DNA of 64,000 bases from positions 558,001 through 622,000 of the forward strand of contig JAULSU010000005.1 in the NCBI GenBank assembly GCA_030512335.1, written 5' to 3'. Under the pieces are notes generated by a model, which ran no database searches, was not told the origin of the DNA, and saw only the letters and a list, made by a program, of their open reading frames with translations. The position numbers and the translations under genes are program-made. Positions 53,438 to 63,009 of this stretch are shown one piece after another. How positions within the stretch are numbered: the first letter of the stretch is position 1; each line of letters starts with the position of its first letter. This DNA is from Immersiella caudata (lineage: Eukaryota; Ascomycota; Sordariomycetes; Sordariales; Lasiosphaeriaceae).

Positions 53438-54946
53438 CTAGATATGGATATGCCCATACCCATCCCCCGGCCCCCTCAACGTGTCAATCCTAACCGGATC
53501 GACCACCGGATTCCCATTAAACTCCGGCGGCGGCGCCGGCAACGGCATCTCCCTCCACACCGCCTGCAGCCTCTTCGCCGAAGCCAAAAACCTCTCCCTC
53601 GCCTTGGGCCACCCCTTTGCAACAATCTTTCCCCCTTTCTTAACCCACTTCCCATCCACCAGGACACCCTCAATATCACCCACGCTGGCGTGCAGAATGA
53701 CGGCCGCAACGGGGTCGACCCAGCCGAGCAGGGCGGGGGAGTTACCATCGAAGATCACCAGGTCGGCTTTGGCGCCTGTGAAGATGGCTCCGAGGTCATC
53801 GCGACGGAGAGCGAGGGCGCCGGAGCGGGTGGCGAGGATGAAGGCTTGTTCTGCGGACATGGGGTTTGACCCGGGGAGTTTACTCTGCTCGAGAACGTCG
53901 AGATACCGCTCGTAGCGCGTTTGTTGCAGCCAGATGCGGCTCTGGGTGAGGATATCGGTGCTGAAGGTGATGTGGGTGTCGATGCCGAGGGAGGCTTGGT
54001 CCTGGATGTTGTAGGAGACGGGGTGTCCCTGGCCGTAGTGCATTTCGGACTCCGGGGTGATGGAGATGTACTGGTTTGTTTGGCGGAGGAGGTCAGCGCC
54101 GGTGGGGGTGAGGAAGGAGGCGTGGGAGAAGACGATGGGGATGGAGATGTTGAGGTAGTTGAGGGCGTGGATGTCCTCGGGGGAGTTGTTGAAGCCCCAG
54201 GGGCCTTGGAGGGAGTGGGTGGTGATGACAGAGACGTTGAGCTCCTTGGCGAGGGCCATGATGTTGTGGATCTCAGGGACGTTGGGATTAGGGCCCCATC
54301 CGTCGTAGGCGATTCCGAGGGTGGTAGGGGACTTTTTGAGGGCGGACTTTTTGGCGAGGTCGCGGAAGACGGGGTAGAGCTGCTCGACGGTAATGACACC
54401 GCTGATGTTGGCGAAGCTGAAGCCGTAGAAGACGCGGGCGCCGCTGTCGATGGAAGCGTTGAGACCGGCCTCAGCGGCATCCTTGGACCACGTCGCGGTG
54501 GCATGGTCCAAGGAAGAGGTGACACCAGCGTTCAGGGCCTCGTACAGGCCTGCGAGCTGGCTGTCGTAGACGTCGGTCGCGTTCCAGAAGAAGGGAGCGA
54601 CAAAGGAGCTGTAACGGCCAAAGAACTCGATCAGGGTGGTGTTGGAGGCCATGGTCTTGAAGGCCGTCTGCCAGCCGTGGCGGTGCGTGTCGATGAAGCC
54701 AGGGGTGAGGATCTTGCCCGTCATGTCAACCACCTCGGCCCCCTTGGGTGTTTTCGAGGGTGTTGAGTCGAACACGCCGGTAATGCGGTCATCCTCAACC
54801 AAGACGGCGCCATTGCGGATGACGCGCAGTCCCTGGGTCTGCTTGTCAAAAGCAACAACGGTTCCACCCTTGAAAAGAATCGACCCCGCGCTCACAGCCG
54901 TGAGGAAAGCGGGGAGAATCGCGACGATGGTGTTGACAGGCCTCAT
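53438..54946 (-). CDS. Secreted metal-dependent amidohydrolase
   Basis: Single exon, ATG 54946, 502 residues. The N-terminus is a signal peptide (IVAILPAFLTAVSA). The amidohydrolase/cytosine-deaminase fold is shown by GKILTPGFIDTHRHGWQ (H-x-H metal ligands at 88 and 90), TTHSLQGPW, FSHASFLTPTGAD, ITFSTDIL (catalytic Asp region) and the C-terminal GAIFTGAKADLVIFDGNSP. It resembles the chlorohydrolase/MTA-SAH deaminase branch (ATZ/TRZ group). Substrate cannot be read from sequence; extracellular members of this branch exist in many ascomycetes. Usual length for the family. Confidence 0.94.
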   Translation of the reverse strand: MRPVNTIVAILPAFLTAVSAGSILFKGGTVVAFDKQTQGLRVIRNGAVLVEDDRITGVFDSTPSKTPKGAEVVDMTGKILTPGFIDTHRHGWQTAFKTMASNTTLIEFFGRYSSFVAPFFWNATDVYDSQLAGLYEALNAGVTSSLDHATATWSKDAAEAGLNASIDSGARVFYGFSFANISGVITVEQLYPVFRDLAKKSALKKSPTTLGIAYDGWGPNPNVPEIHNIMALAKELNVSVITTHSLQGPWGFNNSPEDIHALNYLNISIPIVFSHASFLTPTGADLLRQTNQYISITPESEMHYGQGHPVSYNIQDQASLGIDTHITFSTDILTQSRIWLQQTRYERYLDVLEQSKLPGSNPMSAEQAFILATRSGALALRRDDLGAIFTGAKADLVIFDGNSPALLGWVDPVAAVILHASVGDIEGVLVDGKWVKKGGKIVAKGWPKARERFLASAKRLQAVWREMPLPAPPPEFNGNPVVDPVRIDTLRGPGDGYGHIHI

Positions 54947-56563
54947 TTTGCTATCGGATTGATGAGATCCACGGGCAGAAAAATATCACCGACGCCGGGG
55001 TTCGCGACTTTAAGGCTCTCTGAGCTGCTCACGCTTTGAAGTTCGTCAGCTTCCCGATGTAGCATTGGAAGGCACAGCAAATAATACTCCCTCTTGGCGC
55101 TGCAATAAATGCAGACGTCCCATGGGACTCCCTGTCCACGGTTACCTCAACCGGCGTCGTAAGATTGCCCATCGACCAAGCTTCAGTTCCCCAAATAGTT
55201 CGTCCCAGTTCCGTGGGGGTATTACCAGGTTGTGCGTTAGCTCAACGCGTCCCGAACACGCCTCAGCGCCACCATACACGGCCCGCGCCGGGGTATTGGC
55301 TCTCCTATCACGGCATCCGTCTGCAGGGTGTACGCTTGGGCGAGGGAATTTCGGCAGATCTTGACGGCATCGCCTGAATTCCAGGGCGTTGAGGTTGCTG
55401 GACGTGGTAGGGGGAAGTGTGATTTTGCTCCTTGAAGATGTATCAGTCAAAATTTACCTAGGTAATGCTCAAAACTCCCATAAACCCCAGCGAGCGTAGC
55501 CGACGCAGCGGGAAATGGTAAGTCGGGAGGTATCCGTGGTCCGTCCGAGAACCCCGCAGTAGTGCCCTCGATTCGTCGAATGACGTTGAAACAGCGCAAA
55601 CCAAGCCCCGCTAAGTCCTGTCAAAGCCAGGCGACTACAACCTTTCGATGGTAGGTAATGCAGCTCGCCCGTTGTGGCGCCACAAGCTCTAGTAACAAGC
55701 TTTCGGTGTTGCGTTGTGTCCTAGGTTGGCCTCAAGACGTTGCGCATCATGTTGATTCAGTTTTGCCGACTACACCTGAATGTTGCTTCGGGCCTGACAC
55801 TCCACAGCGCAAATTCTTTGTACGCGGCAATGCTAGCGACCAAGGCGAAAGGAGATAGAATCAGAAACCGTGGAAGCTGAAACAGCTCGCTGAGTCCTTG
55901 CTTGCATCTCGTCGTCGACATTCGAATGAGAATAAGCACCGACAGTAGTCTGGGTCTCCATATTCACAGTACCCTGTCTCGTCGAACCCAAAAACTCCGA
56001 TAGGCGATTCCAATTCCCATCGCAATAACATGCTCGCGTTATAGGGTTCTCAAGGCCTCGACTTTTAATTCTCCTGCTTTGCGCTGTGGAGAAGCAGAAG
56101 CCGCCTCCGCAATAACATCTTGATTGAGGGACAAACCGATCTTCCAAGCGTAGCTATAGTTCATTAGCACACTCTGCCTATGTTCATTGGGGTTGGCTGT
56201 CGGACAAATGATGTCTGTGGGATAGCCGGATTTACCCGTCGCCCAGAATGGATCATGGCACTGCGGCTGGGCCGATCGTGCAGCGCGATATTATACCCAT
56301 CCGAGCTAATTAAGCTTAAGCCTTATGGTTGGACTCGACTAAACAGCTCGTTCGGAACGGGACCTCAACTTTGCTCCGGCCGCACTTCATAGGTCAATGG
56401 CCTAGACCCGGCCCGGCGGTGAAGGGAAGAAGCTCAGGGCGGTCCTGCAGGTACGGTCCTGAGAGGGGTTAGCATGATAATAAAGCAGCTTCCCCGGATT
56501 TTTTGTTCCTGGACCGCTGTGGTGATCGACGCTAGGAGCTCGGAGCACTGGTTCCTCGACAAG
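54947..56563. other. 1.6-kb divergent intergenic region
   Basis: Lies between the amidohydrolase and LysM gene starts. No convincing gene, no repeats noticed. An AT-rich patch near 56286-56320 (gatattatacc, taattaagctt) precedes the LysM gene by about 250 bp. Confidence 0.5.
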
Positions 56564-58641
56564 ATGAAGGCATCCACAGCAGCCACCCTGCGCGCCCTGG
56601 CGATAGGGGCTTGCATCCAGGCAACCCTCGCAGTCCCTCTGCAGCGGGCGAGGGATGTGGCCAGCACGAAGCCAAAGTACCCGTCAGACCCGAACGCCAG
56701 CAAATCCTGCGTGTGGTGGATCGACAGCGACGGGGCATGGACCTGTCAGGATCTGAGGAACATCTACGGGGTGACAGTTGAAGACTTCATCCTTTGGGCA
56801 TGTCCGCTTCCCCTTTGGCGAGCACTCCAAGCTAACAGCGATCGCAGAACCCGTCGTTGACAACGGCCGCTTGTGCCGCTGGCAAGAAGCTTCCCACGAA
56901 CTATTCCTACTGCGTCGCCTCCATGGAGTTCCTCAACTTTCCGCCGCCGAACGACGATCCACCGGCCAGGATCTCTCCCATCATCGCTAGTTCGATCGCA
57001 ACACTTGCTCCTCCAAGCGTCTCGACAGGCAGCTTGATTGCGCTTCCTCCTGTGGTGTCCTCAGCCACACGCGTAGCCACATCTGTTGCAACTTTGCCAC
57101 CTCTGCGACCGAGCTCGACCGCCAGGGCCCCCCTCACACCTTCGCAGTACGTGAGCACCGGTGTTGCAACTTCAGTCGCCAGTCTTCCCCGGCCAACCAG
57201 TTCAGCCCGAGGCACCACTGGAGCTCCCGTGAGATCATCTGCCACCGGCGTTGTCACCTCGGTCGGTACCCTCGCTCCACCAAGCTCGACAGCCAGGGGC
57301 ACCACTCGAGGCCCCATCCGGTCATCCGCCACTGGCGTTGTTAGCTCGGTTGCGACTCTCGCTCCTCCACGAACTTCGACAAGCAGAAGCACCACCAGCC
57401 AACGGACTACCAGTCGGCGAACCACCAGCAGAAGGACCACAACTCGGAGGACCTCTGCAGTAGTCACATCAGCGACGCGTCTGCCCCCAGCTGATGTCAC
57501 GGTAACAGTGACTGTCTATCCACCGGACGACATCACTGTCACGAGGACTGTGTATCCCACTGACGAGACTACCTTGCCGATGCCGACTCTGACTCGTCCC
57601 TCGGAATTGTCGACCGTCACGACGTGGCCAGCCGATGTAACAACAGTGACGATGACGGTCCAGCCAAGACCATCGTTCCTCACAACGTTGACATCGTGGC
57701 CCGCCGAGGTCACTACTGTCACGAGGACGGTAGAGCCGAGGCCATCATTCCTCACCACTGTCACCAGCTGGCCAGGTTCTGTGACGACAGCGCCTGTGAG
57801 GGTGAGCCCCCGGCCTTCGTTCCTCACCACCGTGACTTCGTGGCCTGGCTCTGTCACGACCGCCCCTGTTCGAGTCAGCCCGCGACCATCGTTCCTTACC
57901 ACTGTCACCTCCTGGCCAGGTTCCGTCTCGACAGCTCCTGTGAGGATCACTCCCAGGCCATCTTCTCTCACCACTGTGACCACTTGGCCCGGCGCCGTCA
58001 CAACCCTTCCCGTTGTCATCAGCCCGAGGCCCAGTCGCGTTACAGGCAGACCGAGCAGTTCCAGACGTGGCAGGCCTACCACTTCCACGAGGCCTCCCGC
58101 TCTCACTTGGTCCCCTCTGCCCGTCGCGACCACGTTCAGAACGAGCACCGCCACCCCAGCAGTCACCCCAAGCAGGCCCAGCAACGGCGTTGCAACGCCA
58201 TCACCCTTCCAACCCGGAATATCCGACAGCTGCTCTGGCTTTTACCTGACAAAGAAGGGAGACACTTGCAACACCGTGGCCGACGCCAACGGCATCTCCC
58301 TCGTCGACTTCCTGTCTTGGAACGTGGGAGTGGGAGGTCAAGCGTGCGGCAACCTCTGGGCAGACACGTACGTCTGTGTCAATGTCATTGGTCGGCAGCC
58401 ACCGCCTCCGAAGCCGACGCCGTCGCGACCAGAGACCGGGGTGGTAACGCCTCAGCCAATTCAGAGGGGGATGACCGACAGATGCAACGCCTTCTATCTG
58501 GTTGGGCAGGGAGATAACTGCTGGACAATCTCGCAGAAGTACGGCATTGCGGTGGAGTTGTTCTTGGAGTGGAATCCTGCTGCAGGGAGTCAATGTTCGG
58601 GCTTGTGGGCGGGAACGTATGCGTGTGTTAGTGTGGTATGA
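56564..58641 (+). CDS. LysM-domain secreted protein with long Ser/Thr/Pro repeat region
   Basis: ATG 56564 starts a signal peptide (ALAIGACIQATLA). A GC-AG intron at 56798-56847 (TGG|gcatgt...gctaac...cgcag) restores the LysM phrase ILW-NPSL, giving 675 residues. There is one LysM-like unit at residues about 48-100 (WTCQDLRNIYGVTVEDF). Two more lie at the C-terminus: FYLTKKGDTCNTVADANGI with LSWN, and FYLVGQGDNCWTISQKYGI with LEWNP. Between them lie some 440 residues of Ser/Thr/Pro/Val repeats, including six 72-bp units. LysM domains bind chitin oligomers; secreted fungal LysM proteins can shield hyphae or damp chitin recognition by hosts. The long, likely O-mannosylated spacer suggests wall association. 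Confidence 0.9.
57592..58035 (+). repeat. Six 72-bp in-frame tandem repeats in the LysM gene
   Basis: The copies begin near 57592, 57664, 57736, 57808, 57880 and 57952. Each encodes 24 residues around RPSFLTTVTSWPGSVTTAPV. The central copies are nearly identical at protein level and differ at synonymous sites; the outer ones diverge. Confidence 0.9.
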
Positions 58642-59628
58642 TGATTCGTAGAAAATTCGGACCGCCTGAGCGTAAGTGCTAGATCTTCGAGTGCAGACCT
58701 CCTCTGACAAGCAGAAGCCACAATGAGACCCGATGCTAGTTGATATAATGAGATGAAATACACTAATCGCCCGAAACCGGTTCCTTGTTCTTGGCTTCTC
58801 ATGAAGACGGCCTCAAATGTCTTTCATCTGATATCAAGTCTACTATCGGATGATAGGCAGGCTGGTAGGCAACTGGAAGCGTGTAAGAGTTCTAGAAAGA
58901 TGTCAGTAGTGCAATAAGACTTGTCAACGCTCAGTGTCCAGCTGGGTGGACGAGGGCGTAGCAAATAGCAGCTTCTGCTGAGAATGGATCCCGGGATGCT
59001 TTCGGATCTTGCAACTCGATTATGCCACAGCCGCTGGAGAGACAAACAGGAGATTGTGACAAACAACTAAGCATTGAAGAGAGATCTCGTGAGGAAGTAG
59101 GTAGGATAGGTCGCGGGTGGCTGGCGAAAGTACCAGAAGCTAGTCCGGTTTGCTTGCACTAGCAGCTCCTTCCTTCTCTGTGACCCCCCACAACGCGAAA
59201 TTTCGCAAGAAAGAAAATCAACAACCTTGGAAGGAGCACTCGTCGACCATTTCGCCGCTTCTTTCACTTTCCGTTTTCTTTCACCTTCGCTGCACGCCAC
59301 ACTCCTCTCATCTCTTGAAGCAATTGGGCGACCATCCAGCCGACCGCCTGCGATCCAAGGCGTTTCCGCGGTTTCTTCCTTCTCAACAATCAAAAGGCGA
59401 TAAAACCAAAAAGATCGGCTCAACAAGCGGTCGCTCGTCCACCCTATCGTCAAACGCCGTCCCGAACCCGCACGAAGCTGTACGTATCGCTTTTCTTCCC
59501 TGATTCCTTCGCTCCGACCAGGTTTCTCTAGAATTCAGCACTTCCGTTTTCTTAATGAAGATGATCTAACCCAATACTTCCAGCCCTTCGCGTTGCCACC
59601 ACCAGGCTCGAATCCTCCCGCCATCAAG
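58642..59628. other. Intergenic region
   Basis: Between the LysM gene and the next plus-strand gene. Leader-like CT-rich sequence before 59629, with a gtacgta donor near 59479 and an acceptor (cttccag) at 59582 that could mark a 5'-UTR intron. No coding sequence recognised. Confidence 0.45.
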
Positions 59629-60395
59629 ATGAACCTCCCGAAGACCCGCCTCTGGCTATTCTACCTCTTCGACCTCATTGCTCGATTGTGTTTTGGTTCA
59701 GCCGCAGTTTCCGCCCAAGTCACTCCTGGCAAGTTCGAGCAATACGCTGTCGAGCTATCCCCAAGATCCGGCGGAATCGGCGGCGGCGGCGGTCCCCAGC
59801 AGGGTTGGGTGTGTCGACCTCAGAGAGAAGGCGTGAGTCTCACTTTGCCACCACCCACACCACACTTTGATCGCCCATCGTGTTTTTGGACGACAGGCAT
59901 CGCGTGAGCGAGCCTGAGGCGTTGCATTGTCTAGAAAACACATCGAACAGAGACAACTGACGGAGAGTCTTGCCACAGTGGTGCACTGTCAGTATCGCCG
60001 TCGAGTACGGCTCAATCCCCAACATCCACAGCGAGCTCTTCGATAACTATTGCGAGTCACTGGCAATCCTGCCCCATATTGCATATGGCAATATCTACAC
60101 ATTCTCGGTCACCTCGCTTCCTCGGCCCGTTCGCGTCAGGGTAAGCCCCGTAATGTCGGCTGTGTCGCCTGACCTTTCCGAGTTTTGGTATGGAGATGGC
60201 CATTGGCAAGGCAATTGGGAGCAGTTCATCGAGGGGAATATGACGGACAACCAATTCCGTGGTGTCAGCACCAGACCCTTTGACTGCTCGTTTACTCAGG
60301 GACATAATGCAAGTGGAGGAGTTGCGTTGGACTCGAAGTCTGCGATGATGGGAGTGCTGGTTGGGTTGGTTCTGATGCGGGTCATTGTGTTCTAA
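59629..60395 (+). CDS. Secreted GPI-anchored hypothetical protein
   Basis: ATG 59629; one intron, 59833-59978 (gtgagt...ttgccacag, 146 bp), joins RPQREG to WCTVSIAVEYG in phase, giving 206 residues. The N-terminus is a signal peptide ending at AVSAQVTP. A Gly-rich stretch (GGIGGGGG) follows, then a Cys-containing domain with N-glycosylation sequons (NMT, NAS). The C-terminus has small residues and then a hydrophobic tail (MMGVLVGLVLMRVIVF), as in GPI signals. No family is recognised. A second donor-like site inside the intron (gtgagc near 59904) is out of phase and was not used. Confidence 0.72.
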
Positions 60396-60657
60396 CGTTT
60401 TGGGCGCTGTATGACATTCGAAAAGCATTGGTGACGGAGCATTGACTGAATCATTGATCTGAGTTAGATTGTCTCGATTTGCAACGTTTTGTATCTAGGC
60501 AGAGTCCCAGGACACTACGTGTTACTATTTGGGATCGAACTCTTGGGACTGATCTGCAATACAGCCGCTCAAGCTAGGAGTGTGGAATCCTTACGTCCTT
60601 TTCAACATGCCAACCCACTCTTCTCTTGTTCAGCATACTGCCGTCGAAGCTATTCCA

Positions 60658-61698
60658 CTAGAAGACCTTCGGGACTAGCAAGGGCGTATTCCGCCTCCAC
60701 CGCTGATAATCCTCACGATTCCCGTACAACTTGTCGTACTTGCGCTCACTCAAAGGGACACCGCTAACCCTCAGCAGAAGCCATGACACGAAAGCCGGCG
60801 CGATCCCCGGCAGTATCACCGCCTTGAGTTGCCCCGATGTTCCATGCCAGCCAAGACTCGCCTGGATCGGTCCCCTCGACAACACGCCCGCCGAAGCAAT
60901 AGCAATACCAGTCCACACCGTGATCTCACCAGAGTAATTCGGAAACCGACTGCGCCCAGTTAGTAATACATCAGCCCAGCACAGGAAGAATTCTTACCAT
61001 CTCCCCCACAAACCCCTCGTGATAAACAGCTCATCATGCACCTTCCTTACCTTCTCACCATACCACCTCCCCTTCTGATAGTCCGCTACAACCTCAATCA
61101 CCAAACCCGCTCCAAACAGTCCGAAGCCTAGAATATCACTCGGTAACACCTCAGGGACGCCCAATCCCGCTTTGAACGCCGCCGGATGGATGCAGTTCAC
61201 TGCGATGATGGGTGTCAGACAAACAAGCGCCCACAAGGCCTGCATCATCCAAAAGATGAAGAAGCGTCTTGGCTGGTGCTTGACGACGTCGAAGCGGGAG
61301 TCGTGTCCCTTTTGGAGGACGCGGAGGAAGAGGTAGGATGATACTTTGCGTTGTTAAAACTGCAGATGAATGATAGGGGGAAGGGGCATACGTCGGAGAG
61401 TCCAGACGGCGGCTGCACCTGTCAGGGCGAGCTGGCGCCAGTTCCAGGTGGAGAGGGCATCGTCGAGGGATATCGGGGCGTCACGGCGCAAGGCGGGGAG
61501 GAAGAGGGAGGAGGAGAGGGTGAGGAGGAAGGAGAAGCCGCCGGCGAGGTCGTAGAAGGTCTCTTTGGCGGTGGCGATGCTGGGGATGCCAAAGAGGAGC
61601 TGGACCGAGTAGGACGCGAGGACGGCGGGGAGGAGGTTGGAGAGGAAGGGGCTGAGGGGATTGGAGGTGAGTTTGAGGAGGGTAGTGAGGAATGCCAT
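60658..61698 (-). CDS. DUF1295 integral membrane protein (steroid reductase-like)
   Basis: Three exons (introns 61391-61344, gtatgc...caaag, and 60997-60950, gtaaga...tactaac...gcgcag) give 314 residues from ATG 61698. There are several hydrophobic segments (ALWALVCLTPIIAVN, GFGLFGAGLVIEVVADYQK) and the family signature near the end (RGLWGR-RFPNYSGEI, then PGIAPAFVSWLLLRVSGVPLSERKY and YQRWRRNTPLLVPK). DUF1295 belongs to the steroid 5-alpha-reductase/ICMT-like membrane fold and usually sits in the ER. The substrate is unknown; fungal members have been annotated only by homology. Length is normal. Confidence 0.92.
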
Positions 61699-62009
61699 TG
61701 TGTGTGATGTTGCTCACCCTCTGCGGTCTCGCTTAGGGGCGTCGATGAGGTTCATGAGGGAATCGTGGCGTGAACGAACGGCGCGGTCGGTTCGGTTTGA
61801 CGTTCCGCCGAGACTTGAAACGGCATATTTGCACCAATCAAAACAGTGGATTCTAAAGTCCGATGCAACATCACCATCCAGAAGGGACCACCAGGAGACA
61901 GCCTTCGATAAAAGTCTTTGTTCACACTATAATTCGTCATTTGTACTAGTACAATTAACAAGCACGCTTCTCGCCCCGGCGTACCCCAATCGTCAGCCGC
62001 ATCCAATAT
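61699..62009. other. Short intergenic region
   Basis: Promoter side of the DUF1295 gene and 3' flank of the Cys-rich gene. No gene seen. Confidence 0.4.
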
Positions 62010-62422
62010 CTATTTGCAGCCGCTGCATTGACACAACATCAACGCCCAGGTGAAATCACAGAGTTGCCATGACATAAGGTTACCAGGGCAAACATACCGA
62101 TCTTTCCTCGGGCTCGCGTACCATGTTGCCGCCCTTCCAGTACATCCTGCATTGTAGTAGAACTTGATGATGTTGTGTTGGGACGAAGGAATCTTGCTCA
62201 GGAACGTGGGGAAGTTAACGCACTGGCCGCACTTGACTTTCTGGCTGAAAACAAAGCCATTGGTGCAATAGTGGTGGTTGCCGACGGCGATTGTGGTAAG
62301 ATCCCCGCGGCGAGAACCGCTGGGGCGAGGGAGAGGGCCGAAAGAACGAGAGGTGAGGTAAACCGTTGACTCTGAGTGGAAAGATCGCTATGGTCTGCCG
62401 AGAACAGTTGATAGGTTATCAT
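62010..62422 (-). pseudogene. Small Cys-rich secreted protein with one apparent frameshift
   Basis: From ATG 62422 a frame contains a signal-peptide-like core (FTSPLVLSALSLAPAVLAAG). Near 62288-62296 coding moves by one base to another frame, which then runs about 95 codons with strong protein character and nine or more cysteines: HHYCTNGFVF, VKCGQCVNF, NAGCTGRAATWY, YVCPGNLMSWQLC, CQCSGCK, ending at TAG 62012-62010. No GT-AG pair explains the change; one missing base in the cc of the junction (ttacc|aca) would. The mature protein would be about 95 residues, typical of apoplastic Cys-rich effectors or wall proteins. Could be an intact gene with a sequencing error. Confidence 0.55.
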
Positions 62423-63009
62423 AATAGAAGGTGGTCGCCTTTGACCTTTATGTCAACGTTTTGAAGCTACGAAGGTCCCGTCGCTCTCTCGATTCGAAAT
62501 GCGGTCGGGCCCTAGCATGCTCCGCTCTACCAGTAAGCCTCGGATGTTCTTCTAGGATTCCGAACATCACCGGTCAATGTTCGTATCCTTCCCGCAGCAA
62601 GGGGAAAAAACCAATCGGGGTCGGGTGCCCCTTACCAGTGACGACAATCGGAGCCTTCCGGGGCGGTGGAGCCGGCGCTTGGCACCAGCGTTCGGGGCCT
62701 ATCACCCAACCCGTAATTCTTGTGGCCGCCCCGCCCGGGCTTTTGTCTCCTGGTTAGGTATCAAATTGCGGAATTCCTCAGCATGGATCAATTAGGGCAA
62801 AAAGGTACATAGATGTGAACTTTTGGCGGGCAAAAAACATACAACACCGGGGATTCGCTGGTCGTCACCGACCCAACTACTAGTCCGGCCCTCACTGGCT
62901 TATCTATGGGAGAGCGGACGGGATCCCGAGTTCTCCAGTGGGTATGGCCGTATGTGATAATGGGTCCTTGGTATTTGGTATGTATAGTGGGACGAAGTGA
63001 AAAAACCCA
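62423..63009. other. Intergenic region
   Basis: Promoter of the Cys-rich gene and 3' flank of the Agd3-like gene. No gene seen. Confidence 0.45.

Noticed and set aside
53921..54766. A 281-codon plus-strand frame
   Set aside because: It is the shadow of the amidohydrolase coding region.
59897..59903. Seven-base micro-exon within the 146-bp intron of the GPI-protein gene
   Set aside because: It would put the second exon out of phase; the single 146-bp intron keeps the frame.
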